This document shows, in pieces, positions 1 to 6,007 of a stretch of 10,443 nt of DNA (position 1 is its first letter; each line of letters opens with the position of its first letter). The stretch is from positions 1-10,443 of the forward strand of contig JBFWML010000060.1 in NCBI GenBank assembly GCA_050251635.1, given 5' to 3'. The position numbers were made by a program, and so were the translations under genes. The notes beneath the pieces were generated by a model that was given only the letters and a program-made list of their open reading frames with translations, did not search any database and was not told where the DNA came from. This DNA comes from JBFWML01 sp050251635. Lineage in GTDB: Bacteria; Campylobacterota; Campylobacteria; Campylobacterales; SZUA-545.

Positions 1-1038
1 GATGCTGGGGGTTCCCAAAATCAGCAGTTCTCCGGCGGCTTTGGCATCCTGATTAAAGTGCGCCAGCACCGCAGGGGTGTTGATATCTTTCATCGTGAAC
101 TTGGTGCCCATGACTTTGTTGTAGCTCTCCAAAACCGCCATTTCATCCGGGCTTTGGACTTTGATCTCTTTTTCGTACAGCGCGCGCGCCGCCAATGTGT
201 CGCCCGAAAGCTTCTGGGCGATCGCCGCTTTCATAATGACCGGAGAGACGGCGCTGACGGGCTTGTGGTAGTAATAGAGCGAAACCTCTTTGGGGTTTTT
301 AAAGGCCAGATCAATCAGGCCCGGAAGGGCTTTGCGGCAAGCGGGGCAGAGCGGATCGCTAAAGACGATGATTTTGTATTTGGCCTTCCCGCTGCGATCG
401 CCCGCGATAATGCGCTCGGCGGCGTAATGCTCGGGCTTGACCTCGCCTTTGATGCCGTATTTCAGCGAGCTGCCGCTGCTGATGCGGATAATCTCGGGCG
501 CAACGGCGTTTTTACCCGCAAACCACACTTCGGTGGTCGAGAGGCTGCGCATATTACCGTTTTGGTTCACATCCAGCGCGAACTCCATCTGAACCGCTTC
601 CCAGCCCGCCGCTTCCTTGAGGGGAAAGCGCTTGACGACCTCGGCGCTTTTGAGCTTCACGTTCGGATTGCCCGCTACGCTCTGGGCGGCCAGGGTTTTG
701 AGCTGATCGTCGCTGACGGTTTTGGTTCTGTTCTCGCCGCTGAGCATAATCAGTTCCGGCGCGATCAGGCCTTTGTGGGTGTAGAGGGTGTCGGTTTTGC
801 TGTTGGGCATTTTTTGCGGCCCGACCTTGACATCCATCTTGAACTCCACCTTGTCCCAGCCGGAAAGGCCCTTAACGCTTTCGCGCTTAATGACGGTGAA
901 CTTCTCAAGCTCGACATTGGGGTTTTGCTTGAGGTTTCCGCCGATAAAGCCTTCAAGCTCCTTATTGGACGCCGCCTCAAGGACGCTTGCGCAAAGTAGT
1001 ACGAGAATCCACAACTTCCACATCGATAATCTCGCCAT
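1..1038 (-). CDS. Periplasmic DsbC/DsbG-like thioredoxin-fold protein with duplicated N-terminal domain (3' end missing)
   Basis: 346 codons are visible and the frame is still open at base 1, so the C-terminus is missing. The ATG at 1038 follows AAGGAG at 1045-1050 (6-nt spacing). Residues 1-23 form a signal peptide: basic start, core WILVLLCASV, cleavage near LEA. Residues about 24-101 and 109-189 resemble each other (NPNV at 39 and 124, GW at 60 and 145, AP at 93 and 180). The thioredoxin-fold domain follows, with FSDPLCPACRKALP giving a CPAC redox pair (C231, C234) and GTPS at 343-346 carrying the probable cis-proline. DsbC and DsbG isomerise or reduce disulfides in periplasmic proteins, and that is the inferred role. 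There is no other cysteine in the visible mature protein. It is the last visible gene of the operon and starts inside fxsA. A plain thiol oxidase or reductase is possible, because CPAC is not DsbC's CGYC. Confidence 0.88.
   Translation of the reverse strand, partial: MARLSMWKLWILVLLCASVLEAASNKELEGFIGGNLKQNPNVELEKFTVIKRESVKGLSGWDKVEFKMDVKVGPQKMPNSKTDTLYTHKGLIAPELIMLSGENRTKTVSDDQLKTLAAQSVAGNPNVKLKSAEVVKRFPLKEAAGWEAVQMEFALDVNQNGNMRSLSTTEVWFAGKNAVAPEIIRISSGSSLKYGIKGEVKPEHYAAERIIAGDRSGKAKYKIIVFSDPLCPACRKALPGLIDLAFKNPKEVSLYYYHKPVSAVSPVIMKAAIAQKLSGDTLAARALYEKEIKVQSPDEMAVLESYNKVMGTKFTMKDINTPAVLAHFNQDAKAAGELLILGTPSI
472..969 (-). repeat. Tandem duplication of an about 80-residue domain within the DsbC-like gene
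   Basis: Copy 1 is encoded at 736-969 (residues 24-101) and copy 2 at 472-714 (residues 109-189). Matching positions keep a constant offset of 85 residues (L28/L113, NPNV 39/124, GW 60/145), rising to 87 after a small insertion (DV 69/156, AP 93/180). Codons for the shared NPNV differ at almost every third position (AACCCCAATGTC against AATCCGAACGTG), so the duplication is old and visible only in protein. Confidence 0.7.
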
Positions 1039-1411
1039 GAGAGTCTCCTTCATTTCTTGGATTGGGCCGGGTTTTGGGCCGGTAGATGCGGCCAAGGAGC
1101 CGCTTACCCAAAAAGGGCACCTGCAAAGCCAACCCCAGCGCGTCGGTGACAACGCCGGGTAAAATCAGCAAAAACGCCCCCAGCAGCCTGAATATGCTGG
1201 AAGCGACCACTTCACTTTCGTTCAAACGGCGGGACATCAAATCCCCCGCCAACGAAACAACATGCTGGCGAAGGCCGGTGAGCATCAAGATCCCCAGCGC
1301 CGCCGTCCCCAGCACTTCGGCAAACATCCAGACGCCGCCGATCTCGCTGGCTACGGCGGTCGTGATCATCACCTCCACAAAGAGGTAGCCCACAATCAGG
1401 ATAAACGGCAC
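977..1411 (-). CDS. fxsA: FxsA-family cytoplasmic membrane protein
   Basis: A small membrane protein of 144 residues from GTG at 1411, or 149 from ATG at 1426. I prefer the GTG because GGAGG (1416-1420) lies 4 nt before it, while the ATG has only a weak site. The GTG is followed directly by the hydrophobic PFILIVGYLFVEV. Hydrophobic segments follow around residues 5-25, 30-45 and 75-105 (IFRLLGAFLLILPGVVTDALG, a pattern typical of FxsA). The soluble tail contains GEIIDVEVVD, like the IIEGE-type tail of the family. FxsA was named in E. coli for suppressing F-plasmid exclusion of phage T7; its everyday function is unknown. The 5' end overlaps proS by 16 bp (31 bp from the ATG) and the 3' end overlaps the DsbC-like gene by 62 bp. 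An equivalent gene lies beside proS in Campylobacter, from memory. Confidence 0.85.
   Translation of the reverse strand: MPFILIVGYLFVEVMITTAVASEIGGVWMFAEVLGTAALGILMLTGLRQHVVSLAGDLMSRRLNESEVVASSIFRLLGAFLLILPGVVTDALGLALQVPFLGKRLLGRIYRPKTRPNPRNEGDSHGEIIDVEVVDSRTTLRKRP
1045..1050 (-). promoter_or_regulatory. Ribosome-binding site of the DsbC-like gene inside fxsA
   Basis: The minus strand reads AAGGAG 6 nt before ATG 1038, one of the best sites in the window. It lies within fxsA coding sequence, about 70 nt before the fxsA stop. This supports a real start inside fxsA rather than a later one at the second ATG (1023). Confidence 0.75.
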
Positions 1412-3099
1412 CGGGCCTCCAACCATTGAATCGCTTCAGCTGCGGGCATCACCAGCCGTTCGCCGCTTTCGCGCACCGCAATCTCCACAATGCCTTCGGC
1501 GGCTTTTTTACCCGCAATCAGCGCAAAGGGAAAGCCGATCAGCTCGTAATCGTTCATCTTAACGCCAAACCCGGCGGGCCGATCGTCAAAAATCACCTCG
1601 ATGCCCGCCCTTTGCAGCTGATCATACAGGCTTTCGGCAAGCACTTTTTGTGCCTCATCTTTGAGGTTGCCCGCAATCAGATCCACCGCATAGGGCGCGA
1701 TGGCGATCGGCCATTTGCAGCCCTTCTCGTCGTGGTGCTGCTCGATCGCGGCGGCCACCAGACGGCTCACCCCGATGCCGTAGGTGCCCATCACATAGGG
1801 CTTGGCTTTGCCGTTTTCGTCCAGAAAGTTGGCGTTGAGCGGTTTGGAGTAGCGCTCACCCAGCTGGAAAATATGGCCCACTTCGATGCCGGGCGTATGA
1901 CCCAGCTTGCCGCCGCAAACCGGGCAGCTATCGCCCGCCTGCACGGCGATCAGGTCGGCAAAGCGCAACTCGTCCGAAACGCTCACGCCCAAGCGGTGGA
2001 AATCTTTTTTATCCGCGCCGGTGACCATGCCGCTTTCGCCCCGAAGCTCCTGATCGACCACGCGAATGACATGGGGGTGGGTGTAGCCCAGGCCGATAAA
2101 CCCGGCGACGATGCCGTGATGCTCCATCTCCTCCGCTTCGGCGTCGATCAGATCGTTGGCGCCCACGGCATTAAGGGCCTTGGTCTCCTCCAGCTCGTCG
2201 CAGCCGCGCACATAAAAGACACAGAGCTGCTCGCGGTCGTTATAGAGCGCCTTTTTGACCACGGCTTTAATCAGCCGGTGGGTGGGCAGGTTCAAAAACG
2301 CCGCCACTTCGTCGATAGCGGTTTTGCCCGGCGTAGCTACCTCGCCGCTGCGCCCGTCAGCGGTCTTACCGTAGGTTTTGGGTTTGCGCTTGGCCGCTTC
2401 GATATTGGCGCCGTATTCGCACTGTTCGCACACCACGATCGTATCTTCCCCCGCATCGGCCAGCACCATAAACTCTTTGCTGCCGCTGCCGCCGATCGCG
2501 CCGCTATCGGCCTCCACCACGCGGAAATCCAGCCCCGTGCGGCGGAAGATTTTTTTATAGGTCTCTTCCATCAGATGAAATTCGCGCAGCATATCTTCAG
2601 TGGTGGCGTGGAAGCTGTAGCCGTCCTTCATCAAAAACTCGCGGCCGCGCATCAGGCCAAAGCGCGGGCGCGCCTCGTCGCGGAACTTGAGGTTGATCTG
2701 GTAGAGGTTCAACGGCAACTGCTTGTAGCTGCCCGCGCGGCCGCGCACCATGTTGACCATCACCTCTTCGTGGGTCGGCCCCAGCACAAACTCCTGCGTT
2801 TTGCGGTCATAAAAGCGCAAAAGCTCCTTGCCGTATTTGTGGTAGCGATCGGACTCTTTCCATAGATCGGCGGGGGTGACGAAGCCCAGGCTCACCTCCT
2901 GACAACCGGCGTTGTCCAGCTCCTCTTTGACAACGGCGCGGACTTTATCCAGCACCCGTTTGCCCAACGGCATAAAATCGTAAATCCCGGCGGAAAGCTG
3001 GGAGATAAAACCGCCGCGCAGCAGGTATTTGTGGCTGATAAGCACCGCGTCTTTGGGGGTCTCTTTTTCTGTGGGGACAAAGGCTCTGGAAAAACGCAA
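1396..3099 (-). CDS. proS: Prolyl-tRNA synthetase, bacterial type with editing domain
   Basis: Attaches proline to tRNA-Pro in the cytoplasm. I place the start at TTG 3099, giving 567 residues. It follows AAGGA (3107-3111) by 7 nt, lies one base after the hemA stop, and the product then opens RFSRAFVPTEKETPKDA, the usual beginning of the family. An upstream ATG at 3141 would add 14 residues and overlap hemA by 41 bp. Class II signatures in order: motif 1 region GIYDFMPLGKRVLDKV near 38-53, GPTHEE at 107-112, motif 2 FRDEARPRFGLMRGREF at 139-155, motif 3 TYGIGVSRLVAA at 439-450, then an anticodon-binding domain to the end. The insertion between motifs 2 and 3 is full length and contains the editing domain (about 256-370), which hydrolyses Ala-tRNA-Pro in this family. 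Cysteines at 224, 227, 392 and 395 form two CxxC pairs that may structure this region. Nothing essential appears missing. Confidence 0.97.
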   Translation of the reverse strand: MRFSRAFVPTEKETPKDAVLISHKYLLRGGFISQLSAGIYDFMPLGKRVLDKVRAVVKEELDNAGCQEVSLGFVTPADLWKESDRYHKYGKELLRFYDRKTQEFVLGPTHEEVMVNMVRGRAGSYKQLPLNLYQINLKFRDEARPRFGLMRGREFLMKDGYSFHATTEDMLREFHLMEETYKKIFRRTGLDFRVVEADSGAIGGSGSKEFMVLADAGEDTIVVCEQCEYGANIEAAKRKPKTYGKTADGRSGEVATPGKTAIDEVAAFLNLPTHRLIKAVVKKALYNDREQLCVFYVRGCDELEETKALNAVGANDLIDAEAEEMEHHGIVAGFIGLGYTHPHVIRVVDQELRGESGMVTGADKKDFHRLGVSVSDELRFADLIAVQAGDSCPVCGGKLGHTPGIEVGHIFQLGERYSKPLNANFLDENGKAKPYVMGTYGIGVSRLVAAAIEQHHDEKGCKWPIAIAPYAVDLIAGNLKDEAQKVLAESLYDQLQRAGIEVIFDDRPAGFGVKMNDYELIGFPFALIAGKKAAEGIVEIAVRESGERLVMPAAEAIQWLEARCRLS

Positions 3100-3100
3100 C

Positions 3101-4348
3101 TTAGTTTCCTTCAAGATCGAATAGTTGGCGAACGCACTCAAGGGTTTCCTGCGCTTCGGGCTTATCCATCCGCGCTCTAAGAGCCACGGTGGGCACGTGC
3201 AAGAAACGTTTGAAGGCGTTGTGAAGCAGCAGGCGGACGTTCTCTTCGTTTTCTTTGGGGATAAACCCCTTTTTCACCGCCCGGTCCAGCTCCTCGCGCA
3301 CGGCGGCGCTGGCCCGTTCGCGCAGGGCTTTGATCACCGGGTCGGCACTCAAGGACTGCAGCCAGTTAAAGAAGTCGGCCACGTGTTCGCCCACGATGGT
3401 AAAGGCCTTGGCCGCCTCCTCCTCGCGCAGGCTCATATTGGTTTGCACAATGCCCTGCAGATCGTCCACCGCGTAAACGGTGATGTTTTCATCTTCGATC
3501 GCCGCAATGTCGCGGGGCACGGCAATATCAAACCAGTAACGTTTAAACTCGCGCCGCTCGATCATCTCCGGGTTAATCACCGTGTGGGGCGCGCCGGTGG
3601 CGGTAAAGAGCAGCGGATGGGTATTGATAAGCATCGGCAGCCGGGCGAAGGATTCGCTTTTGACGCTCGGTCCCAGTTCGGCGGCGAAGATTTGCGCCTT
3701 TTGCAGATCGCGTCCCACCACAATCACCTCGGCCCCGTCGCCCAGCAGGTGCAGCGCCGCCAGGCGGCTCATCTCGCCGTTGCCCACCACGACAGCGGTC
3801 GCGCCGCGCAGGGAGCCCAGCAGCTGGCGCGCCTGCACCACGGCGGCGCTGCTGACGGAAACGGGGTTTTTGCCCACCTCGGTGGCGCTGCGCACCGCTG
3901 CGGCACACCGCATGGCGTGGTTCATCAACCCGGTCAGCTTCTTGCCCGCAAAGCCCTTTTCCAGCGCCAGACGGAAGGCTTCGCGGAACTGTCCGGCAAT
4001 CTGCGCTTCGCCGATCACGACGCTCTCAAGTCCGCTGGCAACGCTAAAAAGATGGCGCGCGGCGCCTTCGTCTTCGTAGCTTTGCGCGCGGCCTTCCAGC
4101 TCGGCGCGGTTCACGCCGCTGGCCGCGTGCAGGGCATCAAACACCTCGCCCAGCGCCGCGTGGGGATCGCGCACGCTCAAGGTCAGCTCCACGCGGTTGC
4201 AGGTCACCAAAATCACCGCTTCGTTGATGCTGGCGTGGCCGCAGATGCGTTTTAAAATAGCCGCTTGCCGATCGCTATCGAACGCCAGCTTCTCCCGGAT
4301 GGCCAAATCGGTGTTCTTGTGGGAAATGGAGACCAGCAAATAGTGCAT
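3101..4348 (-). CDS. hemA: Glutamyl-tRNA reductase
   Basis: Reduces glutamyl-tRNA-Glu with NADPH to glutamate-1-semialdehyde, the first committed step of haem synthesis by the C5 pathway, in the cytoplasm. The 415-residue length is normal. The catalytic cysteine is C50 in VTCNRVEL. GEAQIAGQ at 113-120 is the conserved block before the hinge. VVVGNGEMSRLAALHLL (from about 186) is the nucleotide-binding glycine motif, with N190 where many homologues have alanine. YWFDIAVPRD is the conserved block ending the NADPH domain, and the last 100 or so residues form the helical dimerisation domain. The ATG at 4348 has GAGGA at 4359-4363 with a rather long 10-nt spacing. A candidate -10 element lies just upstream, so hemA may be transcribed on its own as well as from the operon promoter. 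It is followed by proS after a single base. Confidence 0.97.
   Translation of the reverse strand: MHYLLVSISHKNTDLAIREKLAFDSDRQAAILKRICGHASINEAVILVTCNRVELTLSVRDPHAALGEVFDALHAASGVNRAELEGRAQSYEDEGAARHLFSVASGLESVVIGEAQIAGQFREAFRLALEKGFAGKKLTGLMNHAMRCAAAVRSATEVGKNPVSVSSAAVVQARQLLGSLRGATAVVVGNGEMSRLAALHLLGDGAEVIVVGRDLQKAQIFAAELGPSVKSESFARLPMLINTHPLLFTATGAPHTVINPEMIERREFKRYWFDIAVPRDIAAIEDENITVYAVDDLQGIVQTNMSLREEEAAKAFTIVGEHVADFFNWLQSLSADPVIKALRERASAAVREELDRAVKKGFIPKENEENVRLLLHNAFKRFLHVPTVALRARMDKPEAQETLECVRQLFDLEGN
3107..3111 (-). promoter_or_regulatory. Ribosome-binding site that fixes the proS TTG start
   Basis: On the minus strand AAGGA lies inside the last sense codons of hemA, 7 nt before TTG 3099. 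The hemA stop TAA (3101-3103) sits between the site and the start, so ribosomes finishing hemA are placed to begin proS. No comparable site precedes the ATG at 3141. Confidence 0.7.
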
Positions 4349-4373
4349 GTTTAGTGTTTCCTCAAAAGCGGTT

Positions 4374-4382
4374 AGTATAGCA
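4374..4382 (-). promoter_or_regulatory. Candidate extended -10 element upstream of hemA
   Basis: The minus strand reads TGCTATACT: an extended TGn followed by TATACT, which matches TATAAT at five of six bases. It lies in the 42-bp gap between the polyprenyl synthase stop and hemA, the only gap within this cluster. Transcription would begin near 4367 and leave a leader of about 19 nt carrying the hemA ribosome-binding site. There is no good -35 hexamer 16-18 bp upstream, but primary promoters in Campylobacterota are known to depend on the -10 region. Confidence 0.45.
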
Positions 4383-4390
4383 CCCGCGCC

Positions 4391-5278
4391 TTAACGAATG
4401 CGCTGAGTCAGGCTGTCGGCCACGCTTGAAAGCGCCGCGTCGGCCCCCACGGCAATCTTGGCTTCGTTCGCCAGCTTCATGGCGTATTCGCGGCTTTCAT
4501 CCAGCGCGCCCGTCGCGGCCATGCGGCTTCTAAGCCAGTCGGCGTCCTGCGGGGAGACCGGCTTTTTAAAAAGCGTTAGCAGCTTTTGCCGATCGGCTTC
4601 GTCGCCCCGCGCATAGAGCGCCATCATCGGCAGCGTCACCTTGCCTTCGCTAAGGTCGTTGAGCGCCGGCTTGCCCAGCGTGGCCGCATCCTGCGTAATG
4701 TCGAGCAGATCGTCGATCACCTGAAAGGCGATGCCGAGCTTTTTGCCAAAAGTTTGGTAGCTTTGCGCATCCTTGCCCGCCAGCAACGCCGCCGCGCCGC
4801 AGGCCGCTTCGATCAGGGCGGCGGTTTTAAGATCGATCATCTCTTCGTAGGCGGCCCGGTCGGTGTTGAAACTTTCGCCCAGCCGCACATCCAAAAGCTC
4901 CCCAAGGCTCAGCCGCGTCACTGCATCGGCCACCATCCGCGCAATGGGCGCGCCCAAGGCGACCAGTTCGGTGTAGGCCTTGGAGTAGAAAATATCGCCG
5001 AGCATAATGGCGGTTTTGCTGCCTTCGGTGGCATGAATCGAAGGCACGCCGCGCCGCGTGGCGGCATCGTCGATGACATCATCGTGCAGCAGGCTGGCAA
5101 GGTGAATCATCTCCACCACCGCCGAAAGCAAGAAGCGATCGGGGTGCTGCGGCGCAATCTGGCAAATGAGCTTGGTGCGCAGCCGCTTGCCCGCCGGAAC
5201 GCGGTCTAAGTACCCCGCAATCTCGCCGCCGCCCAGATCGGCGACGAACCGTTTCATTAACTCTTCGACTTCTTGCAT
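4391..5278 (-). CDS. ispB: All-trans polyprenyl diphosphate synthase (menaquinone side chain)
   Basis: Condenses isopentenyl diphosphate units onto an allylic primer to make the long isoprenoid tail of the respiratory quinone, probably menaquinone in this phylum. The 295 residues carry both aspartate-rich motifs: DDVID at 66-70 (LLHDDVIDD) and DDLLD at 189-193, with GKRLRTKL at 30-37 for diphosphate binding. Position -5 before the first motif is alanine (A61) and -4 is serine, small residues that in this family permit long chains; exact length cannot be read from sequence. The N-terminus is shorter than in E. coli IspB, as I recall for the H. pylori homologue described as octaprenyl diphosphate synthase. 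The ATG overlaps the upstream gene's TAA by one base (TAATG), and an AAGG lies 7 nt upstream. A geranylgeranyl-type synthase is the main alternative. Confidence 0.92.
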   Translation of the reverse strand: MQEVEELMKRFVADLGGGEIAGYLDRVPAGKRLRTKLICQIAPQHPDRFLLSAVVEMIHLASLLHDDVIDDAATRRGVPSIHATEGSKTAIMLGDIFYSKAYTELVALGAPIARMVADAVTRLSLGELLDVRLGESFNTDRAAYEEMIDLKTAALIEAACGAAALLAGKDAQSYQTFGKKLGIAFQVIDDLLDITQDAATLGKPALNDLSEGKVTLPMMALYARGDEADRQKLLTLFKKPVSPQDADWLRSRMAATGALDESREYAMKLANEAKIAVGADAALSSVADSLTQRIR

Positions 5279-5673
5279 TATTCGGCCTTTTTCAGTGTGA
5301 CAATTCCCTGCGGATCAAACAAAAACAGACGCATCTTCGCCCGTTTTTTCTCCGCGTCAAACCCCTCGAACAGCACCATCGCGAAGGGTTCGGGCGGCGA
5401 GACGCTCTGCGTGGTTTTGACCGGGATTTTGACGGCGTTTTGTTTGTAGTCGTCGTACAAAATCCCCTGATAGGGAAAATGATCGTATTTAATATGGGTC
5501 ACCAGACCCCGGTTGTGAAACAGACTCCAGCGCACGGAAAAAACGTTGCCGTCCACAAACCAGCTGGCAAACTCGTCTTTTCTTAATTCAAAGGGTTCAT
5601 TGTGGGCCCAGTAGTTGGCGGGCATGGCCCAGGCCGCCGCGCTCAAAAGCCACAGGGCCCAGACAAACCTCAT
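5278..5673 (-). CDS. Exported protein of unknown function between DUF2018 and polyprenyl synthase genes
   Basis: 131 residues that I cannot assign to a named family. Residues 1-16 (MRFVWALWLLSAAAWA) form a clear signal peptide with cleavage after AWA. The mature part, about 115 residues, is rich in aromatic residues, has no cysteine and no further membrane segment, and alternates polar and hydrophobic residues as beta-sandwich proteins do (for example VFSVRWSLFHNRGLVTHIKY). It is therefore probably soluble in the periplasm. It has no clear ribosome-binding site; its ATG overlaps the DUF2018 stop as ATGA and its own stop overlaps the next start as TAATG, so translational coupling is likely. 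A hypothetical protein occupies the same slot in H. pylori (HP0241, from memory), so it is probably a conserved lineage gene. Confidence 0.85.
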   Translation of the reverse strand: MRFVWALWLLSAAAWAMPANYWAHNEPFELRKDEFASWFVDGNVFSVRWSLFHNRGLVTHIKYDHFPYQGILYDDYKQNAVKIPVKTTQSVSPPEPFAMVLFEGFDAEKKRAKMRLFLFDPQGIVTLKKAE

Positions 5674-5942
5674 CGTTCGTGGGCGCTTACGACGCGGGCC
5701 ATCGCGCCGATGAGATAGTTGCGGCGCAGTTTGGCCGTCTCATCGGAATCGGGATGGTAGGCTTCGGCTTCATCGAGCAGCCCCTTTGTTTGCAAAAAGG
5801 CCTCCAGCTTGGCCATGCGGTCGATCAGGCCGTCGATCTCGTTGCGGGCCGCGTAGGGGTCGCACACCCGCAGAATGCTATGAAACTGTTCGTCAGGGTT
5901 ACCGGCAAAAACCGTATCGGGCAGCAGATCGTCAAAATTCAA
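5670..5942 (-). CDS. DUF2018 family protein (HP0242-like), TTG start
   Basis: A cytoplasmic helical protein of 90 residues if begun at TTG 5942. That start follows AAGGGG (5948-5953) by 5 nt, and the product opens NFDDLLPDTVFAGNP, which resembles the DUF2018 N-terminus; the FxGNP block is what I recognise. An ATG at 6008 in the same frame would add 22 residues and overlap the divergent malic enzyme start, so I reject it. The rest is predicted alpha-helical, with helices around 19-55 and 65-88. The H. pylori member HP0242 is known structurally as an intertwined, pseudoknotted homodimer, but its cellular role is unknown. This is the first gene of the seven-gene cluster, and its stop overlaps the next start as ATGA. 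Assignment rests on length, the N-terminal block and gene order rather than high similarity. Confidence 0.82.
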   Translation of the reverse strand: MNFDDLLPDTVFAGNPDEQFHSILRVCDPYAARNEIDGLIDRMAKLEAFLQTKGLLDEAEAYHPDSDETAKLRRNYLIGAMARVVSAHER

Positions 5943-5947
5943 TGGAA

Positions 5948-5953
5948 CCCCTT
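5948..5953 (-). promoter_or_regulatory. Ribosome-binding site that fixes the DUF2018 TTG start
   Basis: The minus strand reads AAGGGG followed by TTCCA and TTG. No other good ribosome-binding site occurs in the short leader downstream of the candidate -10 element, which supports starting the protein at 5942. Confidence 0.6.
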
Positions 5954-5954
5954 T

Positions 5955-5963
5955 TGCTTTAAA
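5955..5963 (+). promoter_or_regulatory. Weak candidate -10 element for malic enzyme
   Basis: The plus strand reads TGCTTTAAA, an extended TGn plus TTTAAA (four of six matches), 45 nt before the malic enzyme ATG. It lies inside the short palindrome GCTTTAAAAGC (5956-5966). No convincing -35 is visible. The other possibility in the gap is TTTAAC about 16 bp further right. This is a placement guess, weaker than the opposite-strand promoter. Confidence 0.25.
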
Positions 5964-5970
5964 AGCTTCG

Positions 5971-5979
5971 ATTTTAACA
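5971..5979 (-). promoter_or_regulatory. Candidate extended -10 promoter element for the DUF2018 to dsbC-like operon
   Basis: The minus strand reads TGTTAAAAT, an extended TGn plus TAAAAT (five of six matches to TATAAT). Transcription would start near 5964, giving a leader of about 22 nt before TTG 5942. No good -35 hexamer is present; TTGGGC lies only 14 bp upstream. It lies in the 65-bp divergent gap, so the promoter must share this space with control sequences for malic enzyme. Confidence 0.5.
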
Positions 5980-6007
5980 CAGGCACACTTGCCCAAGGAC
6001 CCGCACA

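Noticed and set aside
58..999. Plus-strand open frame of 313 codons opposite the DsbC-like gene.
   Set aside because: The minus strand has a signal peptide, CPAC motif and good ribosome-binding site. The plus frame has an Arg/His/Ala/Phe-rich composition and no motif.
979..1038. Lipobox around C16 of the DsbC-like signal peptide.
   Set aside because: The residues before the cysteine are V-L-L, whereas a lipobox needs Gly, Ala or Ser just before it. An ordinary signal peptidase I site near LEA is more likely.
1426..2865. Long open frame (479 codons) on the plus strand opposite proS.
   Set aside because: proS on the minus strand is unmistakable. The antisense product is rich in His, Ala, Arg and Val with no recognisable domain, which is what high-GC antisense reading gives.
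3125..4255. Plus-strand open frame of 376 codons opposite hemA.
   Set aside because: An antisense shadow of a certain hemA; low-complexity His/Gly/Ala/Gln-rich product. Similar shadows opposite ispB, nagZ and cysS were rejected for the same reason.
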